Assembly (NCBI GenBank): GCA_022071955.1
Contig: JAJVIM010000024.1
Span: 17,576-81,575, forward strand
DNA length: 64,000 nt
Source: Anaerolineae bacterium
GTDB taxonomy: Bacteria; Chloroflexota; Anaerolineae; 4572-78; J111
Reading direction: 5' to 3'
The notes beneath the pieces were generated by a model, which had not been told where the DNA came from, made no database searches, and saw nothing but the letters and a program-made list of their open reading frames with translations. The position numbers and the translations under genes are program-made. Position 1 is the first letter of the stretch. Each line of letters starts with the position of its first letter. Positions 1-9,394 of this stretch are shown here, piece by piece.

Positions 1-2490
1 TTCGCGGGGGGTTAACGGTTCCGGCAGCCCCGATTTGGCCGGCGCGGAACTGGTGGAGTCAGCGTTGCAGGCCGCCAGCAGCCGCTCAACGTAAACAGGC
101 ATTACCGCCCGCGAACGAGCCGCCTGCAACAGCCGGGCCAGCGGCAGGCCCAGATCGACAAAGGAACGGACATAACCTTCGGGTTCCGCCAACCGCAAGG
201 CGTGTTCCAGGGAAGTCATCGCGTTAGCCCGTGCTCCGCGCTGCCAGTGAGCCAGCGCCTCAAGCGTACGGCTTTGAATGATGAGATCTGCCCGGCCTTC
301 AGTATCCGCTAACTGCCGCAAGTGTTCCAATCGCGACAGCGCCTGCTCCACAGCCAACGTATCCCCTTTCACAATCAGTACCCGTGCCACGGCCAGTTGA
401 ACGGCTTCATCGTCCGGCCCGGCCAAAGCATCAGTCTGTAACTTCGCCTCGACCCACTCAACGGCGGTCCGCCGCCGGCCCTGCGCCAGCCAAAGTTCGA
501 GTTGAAAACGCTCAAAACGGCTGGTCCAATCGGGGAACCGGGCATTCTGCATGTGGGCGCGCGCCCGCGACAGATAAGCCGCCGCCGTTTCGCTGTCGCC
601 TTGGGTCAGTTTGATGCGGGCGGCAAGCAGGTAACCGGCAATCATGGCCCGTACATCGCCGCCCAGTTCGGCCCGCTCCAGACCTTGCGTCACGTGTTCC
701 CAGGCGTCCGCCAACTCGTCCCAGTCATACAACAGCTCGCCCAACCTAATGTAGACCCAGCCGATGAGCGGGAGCGGGAAAGTGCCCCAATTTTCCCGCT
801 TTTGAATGACAGCCAGCGCCTCACGCCAATAGTCGGCGGCCCGCCGGAGATGCCCCTGCCGTAATTCAAGATCAGCCAGCGCACCGTAAACATGCGCGGC
901 CTGAACCCGAAGGACAGGTGAATCGGTGAAGTTGAGCAACTTAAGGTAACAGTCTTTGGCTTCCTGCCAGTGCCCGTTACGGCGATAGGTGTCGCCCAGC
1001 GCGCCATAAACGCCGGGCCGAAAGCTGAGGTCATCGGCTGGTAACCCGTTGAGCGCCTGTTCGGCCAAAGCCTGGGCGCGGGCCAGATCATTCTGAAAGC
1101 AGGCGATATTACAGCGCATGGCGGTGACTCTGGCCTGCTGCAACCGCTCGGTTTCCGGCGAAGTATGGGCCAGATGCTCGGCTGTATCCAGAGCGCGGGC
1201 ACAGGCATCAAACTGGCCGGTAATCAGCAGGACGCCGGCCTGAGCCAGTCGGAGCGTTGCAGAATTCTCGTTCCAGCTTGCCGGTACTGAGTTGAGCCAC
1301 TGCTCTACCACTTTTACCTCGCCGCCGAGCAATTTGGCCGCAACATAGCGCTCAATGATTTGATCCGCCAGGGCAGCGTCATCGCCCGCAACCGCGTGGC
1401 CAAAGGCGGGGTTTGGCTGGTTTTGCGCCAGATACCAACGGGCTGCCCGTTGGTGCAGCACTGGGATGTCCGCGGGGGAACGCTGTTGCAGCACGGCGCG
1501 CAGGAAATCGGCAAACAGCCGGTGAAAACGAAACCACTCGCGGCTGTTATCCAGCGGCAACAGAAACAGATTCTGACGCTCCAGAGTTTCCAGCAGCGCT
1601 TGCCCATCCTGCTGCCCGGTAACGGCGTTGCACAACGGCCCACACAAACGGTTAAGGATGCTGGTTTGGCGCATAAACTGTTGCAGTCTGTCCGGGAGGG
1701 GGGCCAGCACGTCCTCGGTCAGGTAATCGGTGATGAACCGATGCCGGCCACTGACGGCCAGTTTGTCTGCCTTGTCTGGATGCTGTTGGAGGGTCAGAGC
1801 CACCAACTGCAAGCCGGCGGCCCAGCCTTCCAATTGGGCGTGTAGCCTGACTACCTCATTTTGGGCCAGGTTGAGCTGCATCATCCCGTTTAAGAATTCA
1901 GCGGACTCTTCCAGCGAAAAAGCCAGGTTTTCTGTGCTAAATTCCAGCAATATTTGGTGGGCGCGATAGCGGGCTAGTGGCAGCGGCGGTTCGGCGCGCC
2001 CGGCCAGCACCAAGTGAATTGTTGGTGGCAGGTGGTCGAGCAGGAAGGTTAGCGCAGTGTGGATAGCGGGGTCTTCGATTAAATGGTAATCGTCGAGCAC
2101 AAAGGCAATCGGCTCAGATAGAGTATTGGCCACATTGATGAAAGCGGCCAGAACCGCGTCAGGGTCGGGTGACCCCGCGCCGAGGCGCAACCCCAGCGGG
2201 CTTTCACGCACGCCGGGCTGAGTCTGCTCCCAGCCCAACAGGAGATACCGGAAAAAGTCAGCCAGATTGTTGTCCTCTTTGCCAACCGACAACCAGGCTA
2301 CAGGCAAACGGCTTGCCGCAGCCCACTGGGCCAGAAGCGTTGTTTTGCCGTAACCGGCGGCGGCCGAGATTAGAACGAGTTTGTAATGAGCAATCTTATT
2401 CTCAAGGATGCCGGCAACTCGCTGGCGAGTCACCGCAAACTGAGGTGTCGGTGGTATTCGCAATTTGGTTGTTAAGAACAATGAATCCAC
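1..2490 (-). CDS. MalT-like LuxR-family ATP-dependent regulator (C-terminus cut by window edge)
   Basis: The frame is open from 2490 to the window edge. The N-terminus carries a P-loop (SAAAGYGKTT, about residues 43-52) and a Walker-B-like 'FVLDDYHLI', as in MalT-type STAND regulators. A long helical TPR-like region follows. The last visible residues are 'LPEPLTPRE', the usual entry into the LuxR helix-turn-helix, so about 60 residues of DNA-binding domain lie beyond position 1. Such proteins are inducer-triggered, ATP-dependent transcription activators; the inducer here cannot be read. The start is taken as GTG at 2490 because an in-frame TGA lies seven codons upstream and no ATG fits. It is divergent from the STAND-FGE gene at 2681, with about 190 bp between them that must hold both promoters. 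Family call is firm, target unknown. Confidence 0.9.
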   Translation of the reverse strand, partial: MDSLFLTTKLRIPPTPQFAVTRQRVAGILENKIAHYKLVLISAAAGYGKTTLLAQWAAASRLPVAWLSVGKEDNNLADFFRYLLLGWEQTQPGVRESPLGLRLGAGSPDPDAVLAAFINVANTLSEPIAFVLDDYHLIEDPAIHTALTFLLDHLPPTIHLVLAGRAEPPLPLARYRAHQILLEFSTENLAFSLEESAEFLNGMMQLNLAQNEVVRLHAQLEGWAAGLQLVALTLQQHPDKADKLAVSGRHRFITDYLTEDVLAPLPDRLQQFMRQTSILNRLCGPLCNAVTGQQDGQALLETLERQNLFLLPLDNSREWFRFHRLFADFLRAVLQQRSPADIPVLHQRAARWYLAQNQPNPAFGHAVAGDDAALADQIIERYVAAKLLGGEVKVVEQWLNSVPASWNENSATLRLAQAGVLLITGQFDACARALDTAEHLAHTSPETERLQQARVTAMRCNIACFQNDLARAQALAEQALNGLPADDLSFRPGVYGALGDTYRRNGHWQEAKDCYLKLLNFTDSPVLRVQAAHVYGALADLELRQGHLRRAADYWREALAVIQKRENWGTFPLPLIGWVYIRLGELLYDWDELADAWEHVTQGLERAELGGDVRAMIAGYLLAARIKLTQGDSETAAAYLSRARAHMQNARFPDWTSRFERFQLELWLAQGRRRTAVEWVEAKLQTDALAGPDDEAVQLAVARVLIVKGDTLAVEQALSRLEHLRQLADTEGRADLIIQSRTLEALAHWQRGARANAMTSLEHALRLAEPEGYVRSFVDLGLPLARLLQAARSRAVMPVYVERLLAACNADSTSSAPAKSGLPEPLTPRE

Positions 2491-2668
2491 AAGATTACCA
2501 TGTCCAGAGCCTCATCTGGCTTGGTTTGATGGAAGCTTTTACCTTCCAAGTTATAGCTTTTGATTCTGTACCGACTGGAAGAGATATTTTACGTGACCGG
2601 CAGGCTAAGTTCAAACTGTGGGTTCCTTTACAGAAATGGCCGATCGGGTTAAGATGATTAGATACACG

Positions 2669-2680
2669 TATAATGTAGTT
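2669..2680 (+). promoter_or_regulatory. -10 box placed for a leaderless transcript
   Basis: A perfect TATAAT lies at 2669-2674 and is followed by exactly six bases before ATG 2681. No Shine-Dalgarno sequence precedes that ATG. This spacing puts the transcription start at or next to the A of the ATG. The -35 region (about 2646-2651, gggtta) is weak. The same TATAAT-N6-ATG arrangement occurs before eutA at 12201. Confidence 0.5.
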
Positions 2681-5600
2681 ATGGAGTTCACTTTGCCAGA
2701 TATCTTGCAGCAAGTGCGCCGTGCCATTGAGTCTGAAAACGTTGAGCATGCCCGGCGCTTGCTCGGCCAACTTTTGCAAGCTAACCCGGATAACGACGGC
2801 GCCTGGGTATTGTTGGCGCAGGTGATCAAAACACCGGAGTGGCAGCGGGCTTGCCTGGAGCGGGCGCTGGTCATTAACCCGGAAAACAAGGACGCCAAGC
2901 AAGCCCTGTTGCTGTGGATTTTAGCCAGAGAGGATGACTCCCCCCCACCTGTTGCCCCGTTGGCCGCGCCGGTTTCCGCGCCTTTGGTGTCGGCCACAGT
3001 TCCAAATCCGTTGGCCGGACTCAGCCTGGACGATTTTATACGCAAGCTGCATGAAGATTTGAATATCCTTAAAGAGCGCGAGGCCAAATATGCCAATGCC
3101 GCCCCGCTGTTCCTGCTAAACCAGCTTGGCGACTATGAAACCGCCATCGCGCTTGCCAAGCAAGCCCGCAACAAAGAGCTGTCACCGGACATCCTGGCCG
3201 TTGAATTCAGCCGTCTTAATCTGGAAATAAAAGAGGTGGTGATCATTGACCAGGACCCGCCGCGTAAGCCCTTTACCGGCGTAAACCCTTACCGCGGCCT
3301 GCGGAAATTTACCGAAGACGACGCCGATTTCTTTTTTGGCCGGAATACGGCTATTCAAACCCTTTTAGACCGGGCCAAGGTCATGGTCGAGGGCGACAAC
3401 GGTGTTTATGCTTCTGATTTGATGGCCGTGTTGGGGCCATCGGGGAGTGGTAAATCTTCGCTGGTGCGGGCAGGGTTGATTCCGGCCATTCACCAGGGCC
3501 GAATCCCGGGCAGTAATCAGTGGCCGGTAATGGTCCTGCTGCCCGGCGACCATCCGCTGGAGAGCCTGGTTCGAGCGTTAAAAGATCAGGTGGATGAAAA
3601 ACCGGCCGCCATTCGCAAGCAATTGGCCAGCGATGATCCCGCCGGATTGCACACGCTTATGGTTGCGGCGCTTAACCGCGCCAACAAACCGGACGATGCC
3701 GTGCTTGTGCTGGTTGTTGATCAATTTGAAGAACTGTTTACCCTGTGCACTGACGAACAGGAACGGCGTCGTTTTATTGACCAACTACTGTACGCCGGTC
3801 AGTCGCACCGTCATCGCTGCCTGATTGTGGTGACCATGCGCAGTGATTTCTACAGTAAAGTGGCCGCCTACAAAGCCCTGGCCGAGGCCATTACTCGTCA
3901 CCAAATGCTCGTCAGTCCGTTAACCGAAAAGGAACTGCGCGAGGCCATTTTGCTGCCCGCCGAAGCCGTAGGCCTGGAATTAGAAAAAGACCTGGTCGAG
4001 CAACTACTGGCCGACACACGCAATGCGCCCGGCGTGCTGCCTTTGCTGCAACACGCGCTGTACGAATTATTCCAGCGTCACCGCAAAGGTTTGCTGACCC
4101 TTGAAGATTATAAATCCATTGGCGGGGTTAAACGTGCCCTGGCCCACCGCGCCAATGGCGTGGTCAATGCGCTTAAACCCGAGCAACAGCAAGTTGCCCG
4201 GCGTATTTTTATGCGGTTGGTTCAACCCGGCAGCAATGCCGCCGATACCCGCCGGCGCGCCACAATGTCTGAAATTGGCAACCTGGCCGACGTGGATCCG
4301 CTGGTGACCATTTTGGTTAACGCCAATCTGCTTATTAAGGATCGGGATACTGGCCAGGATGTGCTGGATGTGTCGCACGAAGCCTTAATTCAGGAATGGC
4401 CCATGCTGCGGGATTGGCTCAATGAAGACCGCGAGTTTTTATTGTGGCAGCAGCGGCTGGGGGCCGAGCTGAACCAGTGGCAAACCAGCAACTTTGATGA
4501 GGGTGCGTTGCTGCGCGGGGCTCCTCTGGCCGAAGCCGAAAACTGGTACCAGCAGCGTCCCACCGACTTAAACCAAACTGAACGGGATTTTATAGAAGCC
4601 AGCATCAATTTGCGTAACCGGGAAGCTGCCGCGGAAACAGCTCGCGCTCAGCGCGAATTAGACGCGGCCCGCAACTTGGCTACCGAGCAGCGCAAGCGAG
4701 TGATCTGGTTGAGCGTGGTCGGTGGTGTAGCGCTCGTTCTGGCGGTTGTGGCTATTATTTCTGGAGTGCTGGCGGTGCAGCGGGCCAGAGATATTGCCCG
4801 GCAAAACAGGGCTATTGAAGCCGAACTGGCCTTCTCGCAAACCATTGACCCGGCCAAACGGCTGGCGTACCTGGTGACCTTGTTCAACCTGGGTCAGGGT
4901 GGCGTGGCCCGGCGGCTGTTTTGGGAAACTGAACGAGCCGACCAGTTGGCCTTGTTTATGACTGACGATGACCAGATGGCAACAGTTATCCAGGGACTCT
5001 ACATGACCCTGGCCGATGTGAACCGAACCGGCCACACCGACCCCTTGTTAGCCGCGATGGCCTCTGCTCTGGCCAAACTGCCGCCAGGCGACACCGTCGC
5101 AGCCAATTTGCGGGCCGAACTTGACCAGTGGCAACAAGCGCGCCTGCTGGTCCAGCAAGGCGAATATCAAGCTGCATTGGCCCAATATGATACCCTCGTA
5201 AAATTAAATGGCCGCAATCCTGCCACCCGCTACGAGCGCGCCGCCGTGCTGGTCGATCTGCTTGATTACGCCGCCGCGCTGGCCGAGCTGGATCACACAT
5301 TAACGCTGTCGCTTGATAGTCCAGCCTTTGCAGCCAACGGAGTTATTGAAGGCGGCGCAGAATTTGCTACTCCCGCTCACGTTAACTGGGCTATCCGGCG
5401 GCTGCTTGCAGTCCATCCCGAGTTGGGTCAGGCCCTCAATCAAATAAGTGCGGACTATCCCGCCATGCAGCAGCAGGGTTTGGTGTTGGCCCCCACGCCC
5501 ACGCCTATTGCTGATGACAGTGGCAGTCCTATGGTTCTGGTTCCCGCCGGGCCATTTACTATGGGCAGTAACCGCGGCCAGCAAAATGAACGACCCGTGC

Positions 5601-6262
5601 ATCAAGTTGATCTGGCCGCCTTTTACATCGACCAGTATGAAGTGACCAATGCCCAATTTGTCGAGTTTTTGAACCAAAAAGAAATTCAGGAAGAAGATGG
5701 TTTTTCCTATCTGCCCGGATTGGACGAATACTCTGACATATACCTGGACGGGGCAACCTGGAAGATTGTCGAAGGAGGGGAGGATTATCCGGTAAATACC
5801 GTCAGTTTCAGTGGAGCCAATGCGTATTGCCAGTGGCGTGGTGCGCGGTTACCCACGGAAGCCGAATGGGAAAAAGCGGCCCGCGGTACCGACGAACGTA
5901 CCTATCCCTGGGGCGAGGCCATCACTTGCAATGTTGCCAATTTCTTTGGTTCGCCCGATGGCGGCCCCTGCCAGGACTACACCGCTCGGGTCGGCTCTTA
6001 TCCCAACGGCATCAGCCCGTACGGCGCTTATGATATGGTAGGTAATGTGTGGGAATACGTGCGGAGCGTCTATAAAGATTATCCCTACAACCCCGGCGAT
6101 GGGCGCGAAGACACCAGCGCCGCCAGTGCCGATGCCTTGCGGGTACTCCGTGGCGGCTCGTGGAATTATGGCATCAGTTTTTCCGCGGCCACCTACCGCA
6201 ATAACGATTTCCGGCTCAACCCCTACCTCAATGTTGGGTTCCGGTGCGCTGCCGAACCCTAA
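2681..6262 (+). CDS. STAND (nSTAND1) ATPase with TPR-like N-terminus, membrane helix and C-terminal FGE/sulfatase-modifying-factor-like domain
   Basis: The protein has about 1193 residues. Residues 1-100 are helical and TPR-like. At about 205 'NPYRGLRKFTEDDADFFFGR' opens an nSTAND1 module, with Walker A GPSGSGKSSL near 252, Walker B VLVLVVDQFEELF near 345 and a 'VTMRSDFYSKV' strand after it. One hydrophobic helix lies at about 672-698. A second helical region precedes a C-terminal domain (about 947-1193) starting 'PMVLVPAGPFTMGS' and ending 'RVLRGGSWNYG...GFRCAAEP', the signature of the FGE-sulfatase superfamily. Such fusions suggest a membrane-anchored signal protein, but no substrate is known. 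An upstream in-frame GTG at 2618 exists; ATG 2681 is preferred because the -10 box overlaps the extra codons. It is divergent from the MalT-like gene. Confidence 0.88.
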   Translation: MEFTLPDILQQVRRAIESENVEHARRLLGQLLQANPDNDGAWVLLAQVIKTPEWQRACLERALVINPENKDAKQALLLWILAREDDSPPPVAPLAAPVSAPLVSATVPNPLAGLSLDDFIRKLHEDLNILKEREAKYANAAPLFLLNQLGDYETAIALAKQARNKELSPDILAVEFSRLNLEIKEVVIIDQDPPRKPFTGVNPYRGLRKFTEDDADFFFGRNTAIQTLLDRAKVMVEGDNGVYASDLMAVLGPSGSGKSSLVRAGLIPAIHQGRIPGSNQWPVMVLLPGDHPLESLVRALKDQVDEKPAAIRKQLASDDPAGLHTLMVAALNRANKPDDAVLVLVVDQFEELFTLCTDEQERRRFIDQLLYAGQSHRHRCLIVVTMRSDFYSKVAAYKALAEAITRHQMLVSPLTEKELREAILLPAEAVGLELEKDLVEQLLADTRNAPGVLPLLQHALYELFQRHRKGLLTLEDYKSIGGVKRALAHRANGVVNALKPEQQQVARRIFMRLVQPGSNAADTRRRATMSEIGNLADVDPLVTILVNANLLIKDRDTGQDVLDVSHEALIQEWPMLRDWLNEDREFLLWQQRLGAELNQWQTSNFDEGALLRGAPLAEAENWYQQRPTDLNQTERDFIEASINLRNREAAAETARAQRELDAARNLATEQRKRVIWLSVVGGVALVLAVVAIISGVLAVQRARDIARQNRAIEAELAFSQTIDPAKRLAYLVTLFNLGQGGVARRLFWETERADQLALFMTDDDQMATVIQGLYMTLADVNRTGHTDPLLAAMASALAKLPPGDTVAANLRAELDQWQQARLLVQQGEYQAALAQYDTLVKLNGRNPATRYERAAVLVDLLDYAAALAELDHTLTLSLDSPAFAANGVIEGGAEFATPAHVNWAIRRLLAVHPELGQALNQISADYPAMQQQGLVLAPTPTPIADDSGSPMVLVPAGPFTMGSNRGQQNERPVHQVDLAAFYIDQYEVTNAQFVEFLNQKEIQEEDGFSYLPGLDEYSDIYLDGATWKIVEGGEDYPVNTVSFSGANAYCQWRGARLPTEAEWEKAARGTDERTYPWGEAITCNVANFFGSPDGGPCQDYTARVGSYPNGISPYGAYDMVGNVWEYVRSVYKDYPYNPGDGREDTSAASADALRVLRGGSWNYGISFSAATYRNNDFRLNPYLNVGFRCAAEP

Positions 6263-6426
6263 AACTACAGCAGCAGATTGATGCTCCATTACGTAACAAC
6301 GACATACCCGGAACAATCCTGCGTCTGCACAAAACCGACCCTCATCCGCTGATCTTCTCGGTTCCGATGCGGTTACCGAAATCTGCGTTCAGACCCCAGT
6401 TGTGTAAACATTTCCTCCTCATTCGC

Positions 6427-6596
6427 GCCTGTGTTTAACTCAGTTTCAACCGAGTCTCCATAGACAAAAGCTATTCTCGATTGGTTGAAATGATACTCCA
6501 GTTGGTATTAGCCAAAACTGTTAAATACAAAACAGCCCTGTTGACGATGTTCGGCGGGGCTGCGTCTTTATTTTAGGTTGGATCAAAAAGGAGATT
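6427..6596 (+). repeat. Dispersed intergenic repeat, copy A
   Basis: This fills most of the 430-bp gap between the STAND-FGE gene and the MerR promoter. It shows the shared modules: a 'TTTAACTCAGTTTCAAC' block, 'TAGACAAAAGCTATTC', 'GATTGGTTGAAATGA', a hairpin CAGCCC (6533-6538) with GGGCTG (6557-6562), and the tail 'GGTTGGATCAAAAAGG'. The remaining bases 6263-6426 show nothing coding; a 'tgtgtaaacattt' at about 6408 resembles the IS end near 32750. Confidence 0.75.
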
Positions 6597-6644
6597 GTCG
6601 GCAGAGTAATTCTTAACGAATTTCTGTTTTCTCACAAAAAACAC

Positions 6645-6686
6645 TTGACTTAGAGTCGACTCCAGGTGATATACTGTTTTCGGAGG
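6645..6686 (+). promoter_or_regulatory. MerR-type promoter with 19-bp spacer and dyad operator, plus SD
   Basis: -35 TTGACT lies at 6645-6650 and -10 TATACT at 6670-6675. The spacer is 19 bp, the long spacing typical of promoters that MerR-family activators distort. The dyad TTAGAGT-c-GACTCCA sits in the spacer, close to operators described for AdhR/NmlR-type regulators. A GGAGG Shine-Dalgarno at 6682-6686 stands seven bases before ATG 6694. Autoregulation of the whole operon is inferred. Confidence 0.82.
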
Positions 6687-6693
6687 TGAAATT

Positions 6694-7080
6694 ATGAGAA
6701 TTGCAGAGGTAAGTGAACAAACTGGTATATCGTTGGATACGTTGCGCTACTATGAACGGATTGGGCTTATCCCACCGGTCAACCGAAACGGTAGCGGTAT
6801 CAGGGATTACACCGAAAACGATATGAAACGGGTTGAATTTGTGAAGTGCATGCGGAGCGCCGGGTTGCCCATTGAAGTGCTGCTGGAGTATTTCAAACTG
6901 CTTCAACAGGGTGACCAGACCATTGAAGCCCGAAAAGAAATTTTGAAAAAGCAGCGCGACCTGCTTTTGGGCAGAATGGCCGAAATGCAAGAAACGCTGG
7001 ACCTGTTGAACTACAAAATAAAGGTATATGAAAATGGTATTTTGAAAAAAGAGAAAGAAATAGTTGTTATAGAGGACTAA
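6694..7080 (+). CDS. adhR: MerR-family regulator, AdhR/NmlR-like (Cys52)
   Basis: The protein has 128 residues: an N-terminal winged helix ('MRIAEVSEQTGISLDTLRYY'), then a long dimerisation helix. Cys52, in 'FVKCMRSAGLP', matches the position of the single reactive cysteine in Bacillus subtilis AdhR, which senses aldehydes by thiol modification. The Lys-rich tail (KKEKEIVV) and lower GC differ slightly from the neighbours. It is the first gene of a same-strand operon whose next gene is an aldo/keto reductase, as in other AdhR-type loci. The start is fixed by GGAGG at 6682. MerR membership is certain; aldehyde or electrophile sensing is inferred from Cys52, the promoter form and the gene content. 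Confidence 0.88.
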   Translation: MRIAEVSEQTGISLDTLRYYERIGLIPPVNRNGSGIRDYTENDMKRVEFVKCMRSAGLPIEVLLEYFKLLQQGDQTIEARKEILKKQRDLLLGRMAEMQETLDLLNYKIKVYENGILKKEKEIVVIED

Positions 7081-7095
7081 AAAAGGGAAATAAAA

Positions 7096-8067
7096 ATGCA
7101 ACAACGTAAACTTGGAAACAGCGGTCTGGAAGTCTCGGCTTTGGGGCTGGGATGTATGCGAATGACCTTTGGTGATGCCCCCATTGGCACCCATCAGGAA
7201 ATGATCAAATTTCTGCACAAAGCGGTCGAGCGGGGCATCACCTTTTTTGACACCGCCGAAGTGTACGGCCCCTTCACCAACGAGGAACTGGTTGGCGAGG
7301 CGTTGGAGCCGTTTCGCGGCGAGGTGGTCATCGCCACCAAGTTCGGCTTCAAACACGATGGCGACAAAGGGCCGCATCCAACGGCTGGCCTGGATAGCCG
7401 CCCGGAACAAATCAAGCGCGTGGCCGAAGCCTCACTCAAGCGGCTGCGGGTGGACGCCATCGACCTGTTTTACCAGCACCGGCCCGACCCCAACGTGCCC
7501 ATGGAAGAGGTAGCCGGCGCGGTTAAAGAGCTGATTCAGGCGGGCAAGGTGAAACACTTTGGCCTGTCGGAATCCAGCGCCGAGCAGGTCCGCCGCGCCC
7601 ACGCGGTGCAGCCGGTGGCCGCCCTGCAAAGCGAATATTCGATCTGGTGGACAGCCATCGAAGAAAATGATGTCCTTGCCACCTGTGAGAAACTTGGGAT
7701 TGGTTTGGTGCCCTACAGCCCGCTGGGGCGGGGCTACTTAACCGGCAAAATTGACGAAAACAGCACCTTTGCCGACAACGACATCCGCAGCCGCAATCCC
7801 CGTTTTACGCCGGAGGCCATCAAAGCCAACCGGGTGGTGGTTGATCTGCTGGAACGGATTGGGCGGGAAAAAGACGCCACTCCGGCCCAAATTGCCCTGG
7901 CCTGGTTGCTGGTGCAAAAACCGTGGATTGTACCCATTCCGGGCAGCCGCAAACTGCATCGGCTGGATGAAAACATCGGCGCGGCTAAGGTCGAATTGAC
8001 CACCCAGGACCTCAATGACATCAAAGCAGCGATGGCCAATATCACCGTGATTGGCCATCGGTATTAG
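7096..8067 (+). CDS. Aldo/keto reductase
   Basis: A 323-residue TIM-barrel NADPH-dependent oxidoreductase of the aldo/keto reductase superfamily. The catalytic tetrad is visible as Asp52 and Tyr57 ('FFDTAEVYG'), Lys82 ('IATKFGF') and His128 ('FYQHRPD'). The cofactor-binding end 'PIPGSRKLHRLDEN' is present near the C-terminus. Length is normal. It starts 15 bp after the MerR stop and is presumably co-transcribed. In AdhR-type operons the partner reductase detoxifies reactive carbonyls; that role is inferred here and the true substrate is unknown. A second, different aldo/keto reductase closes the operon at 10850. Confidence 0.92.
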   Translation: MQQRKLGNSGLEVSALGLGCMRMTFGDAPIGTHQEMIKFLHKAVERGITFFDTAEVYGPFTNEELVGEALEPFRGEVVIATKFGFKHDGDKGPHPTAGLDSRPEQIKRVAEASLKRLRVDAIDLFYQHRPDPNVPMEEVAGAVKELIQAGKVKHFGLSESSAEQVRRAHAVQPVAALQSEYSIWWTAIEENDVLATCEKLGIGLVPYSPLGRGYLTGKIDENSTFADNDIRSRNPRFTPEAIKANRVVVDLLERIGREKDATPAQIALAWLLVQKPWIVPIPGSRKLHRLDENIGAAKVELTTQDLNDIKAAMANITVIGHRY

Positions 8068-8078
8068 GAGTTTAAAAA

Positions 8079-8480
8079 ATGGAAATCAAACGAATTGGCT
8101 CACAACCTTCCGCCAAAGGCCCGGCCGACTGGTTCACCGGCACGGTACGGATTGACCCCCTGTTTGACGCCGTTGAACCGGGTCGTGTTGCTGGCGCCAG
8201 CGTTACTTTTGAGCCGGGCGCGCGCACGGCCTGGCACACCCATCCGCTGGGCCAAACCTTGATTATCACCGCCGGTTGTGGCCGGGTGCAGCGCTGGGAT
8301 GGCCCAATTGAGGAAGTCCATCCCGGCGATGTGGTGCGCTTTGCGCCCGGTGAAAAACACTGGCACGGGGCCGCGCCCACCACGGCCATGAGCCACATCG
8401 CCATTCATGAAGCCCTCGACGGCAAAGCAGTGGCGTGGCTGGAACACGTTAACGACGAACAATATCGAATAGGAGATTAA
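8079..8480 (+). CDS. Small cupin-domain protein
   Basis: A single-domain cupin of 133 residues. Metal ligands are visible as His53 and His55 ('AWHTHPLGQT') and His94/His96 ('EKHWHG'), within the expected 'PGDVVRFAPGEKHWH' second motif. It resembles the cupins found beside carboxymuconolactone-decarboxylase-like and oxidoreductase genes; no reaction can be assigned. An AGGAG site lies about 8 bases before the ATG. It is 11 bp from the reductase upstream and its stop overlaps the next gene's first possible ATG, so it is firmly inside the operon. Confidence 0.85.
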   Translation: MEIKRIGSQPSAKGPADWFTGTVRIDPLFDAVEPGRVAGASVTFEPGARTAWHTHPLGQTLIITAGCGRVQRWDGPIEEVHPGDVVRFAPGEKHWHGAAPTTAMSHIAIHEALDGKAVAWLEHVNDEQYRIGD

Positions 8481-8482
8481 TG

Positions 8483-9367
8483 ATGCACATCGGATTACAA
8501 ATTCCGTCTTTCAAGTATCCCGGCGGCACGGCTGCTATCCGCCCCACACTGAAAGAAATTGTCACCACCGCAGAGGAATCAGGGTTTTACAGCCTCTGGG
8601 TGATGGATCATTACTATCAAATCAAGGGGCTATTTGGCGAAGCTTATACCGACCCGATGCTGGAAGCCTATACCACACTCGGATGTATCGCCGGATTAAC
8701 TGAAAAAGCCTACCTCGGTGCCCTGGTAACGGGTGTTATTTATCGCCATCCCTCCGTTCTGATGAAGATGATCAACACCCTCGATATTCTCTCCGGCGGC
8801 CGGGCTTATTTTGGCATTGGGGCAGCCTGGTACGAGGCTGAAGCAAAAGGCTTTGGCATCCCCTACCCGTCAACCTCAGAGCGCTTTGAGCAACTGGAGG
8901 ACAATCTGAAGCTGGCGAAGGCGCTCTGGAATAGTGATGAAACATCCTTTACGGGCCAGCATTTTACTGCGCCGGCCATTACCAACAATCCCCGGCCACT
9001 TTCAACCCCACATCCCCGCATTATGATTGGCGGTACGGGTCCAAAGAAGACCCTGCGCATGGTGGCTCAATATGCCGATGCCTGCAATATCGGTGATTGG
9101 GTTGGTGCCGCAAACATGCAAAGAGCAATCGACACCCTCAAAGAGCATTGTGAGACTCTGGGACGCGATTACGATACCGTAGAGAAGACTACACTTGGAA
9201 CGGTTCATCTTTCCGGGGATGATACGGTAGATAGCGTCATCAATCGTATCAAGGGACTCTCCGGGATGGGTTTCACCCACGCCATATTCAATATGCCGGA
9301 TGTTTACAAAATTACACCGCTCGAAATCTTTGCCAAAGAAATTATCCCGGCTGTAGCCGAACTCTAA
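8483..9367 (+). CDS. LLM-class (luciferase-like) oxidoreductase, probably F420-dependent
   Basis: A 294-residue bacterial-luciferase-like TIM barrel. Recognisable segments are 'MHIGLQIPSFKYPGG', 'AEESGFYSLWVMDHYYQI', 'LGALVTGVIYRHPSVLMKMINTLDILSGGR' (broken here by family use), 'FGIGAAWYEAEAKGFG' and 'PRIMIGGTGPKKTLRMVAQY'. These fit the F420-dependent branch better than the FMN luciferases. Two ATGs stand together at 8480 and 8483; the second is chosen because AGGAG at 8471-8475 is seven bases away from it. The first would overlap the cupin stop (TAATG). The substrate is unknown. It lies in the MerR operon among other oxidoreductases. Confidence 0.85.
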   Translation: MHIGLQIPSFKYPGGTAAIRPTLKEIVTTAEESGFYSLWVMDHYYQIKGLFGEAYTDPMLEAYTTLGCIAGLTEKAYLGALVTGVIYRHPSVLMKMINTLDILSGGRAYFGIGAAWYEAEAKGFGIPYPSTSERFEQLEDNLKLAKALWNSDETSFTGQHFTAPAITNNPRPLSTPHPRIMIGGTGPKKTLRMVAQYADACNIGDWVGAANMQRAIDTLKEHCETLGRDYDTVEKTTLGTVHLSGDDTVDSVINRIKGLSGMGFTHAIFNMPDVYKITPLEIFAKEIIPAVAEL

Positions 9368-9394
9368 ACAGTAAAAAACTGGAGTTAATTTACA

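Noticed and set aside
6400..6425. 'tgtgtaaacattt' resembling the IS end near 32750
   Set aside because: Only 13 bases match, with no transposase sequence or second end nearby.
6613..7410. Open frame of 265 codons on the minus strand
   Set aside because: It runs antisense to merR and the first aldo/keto reductase, which have clear motifs, ribosome sites and a promoter.
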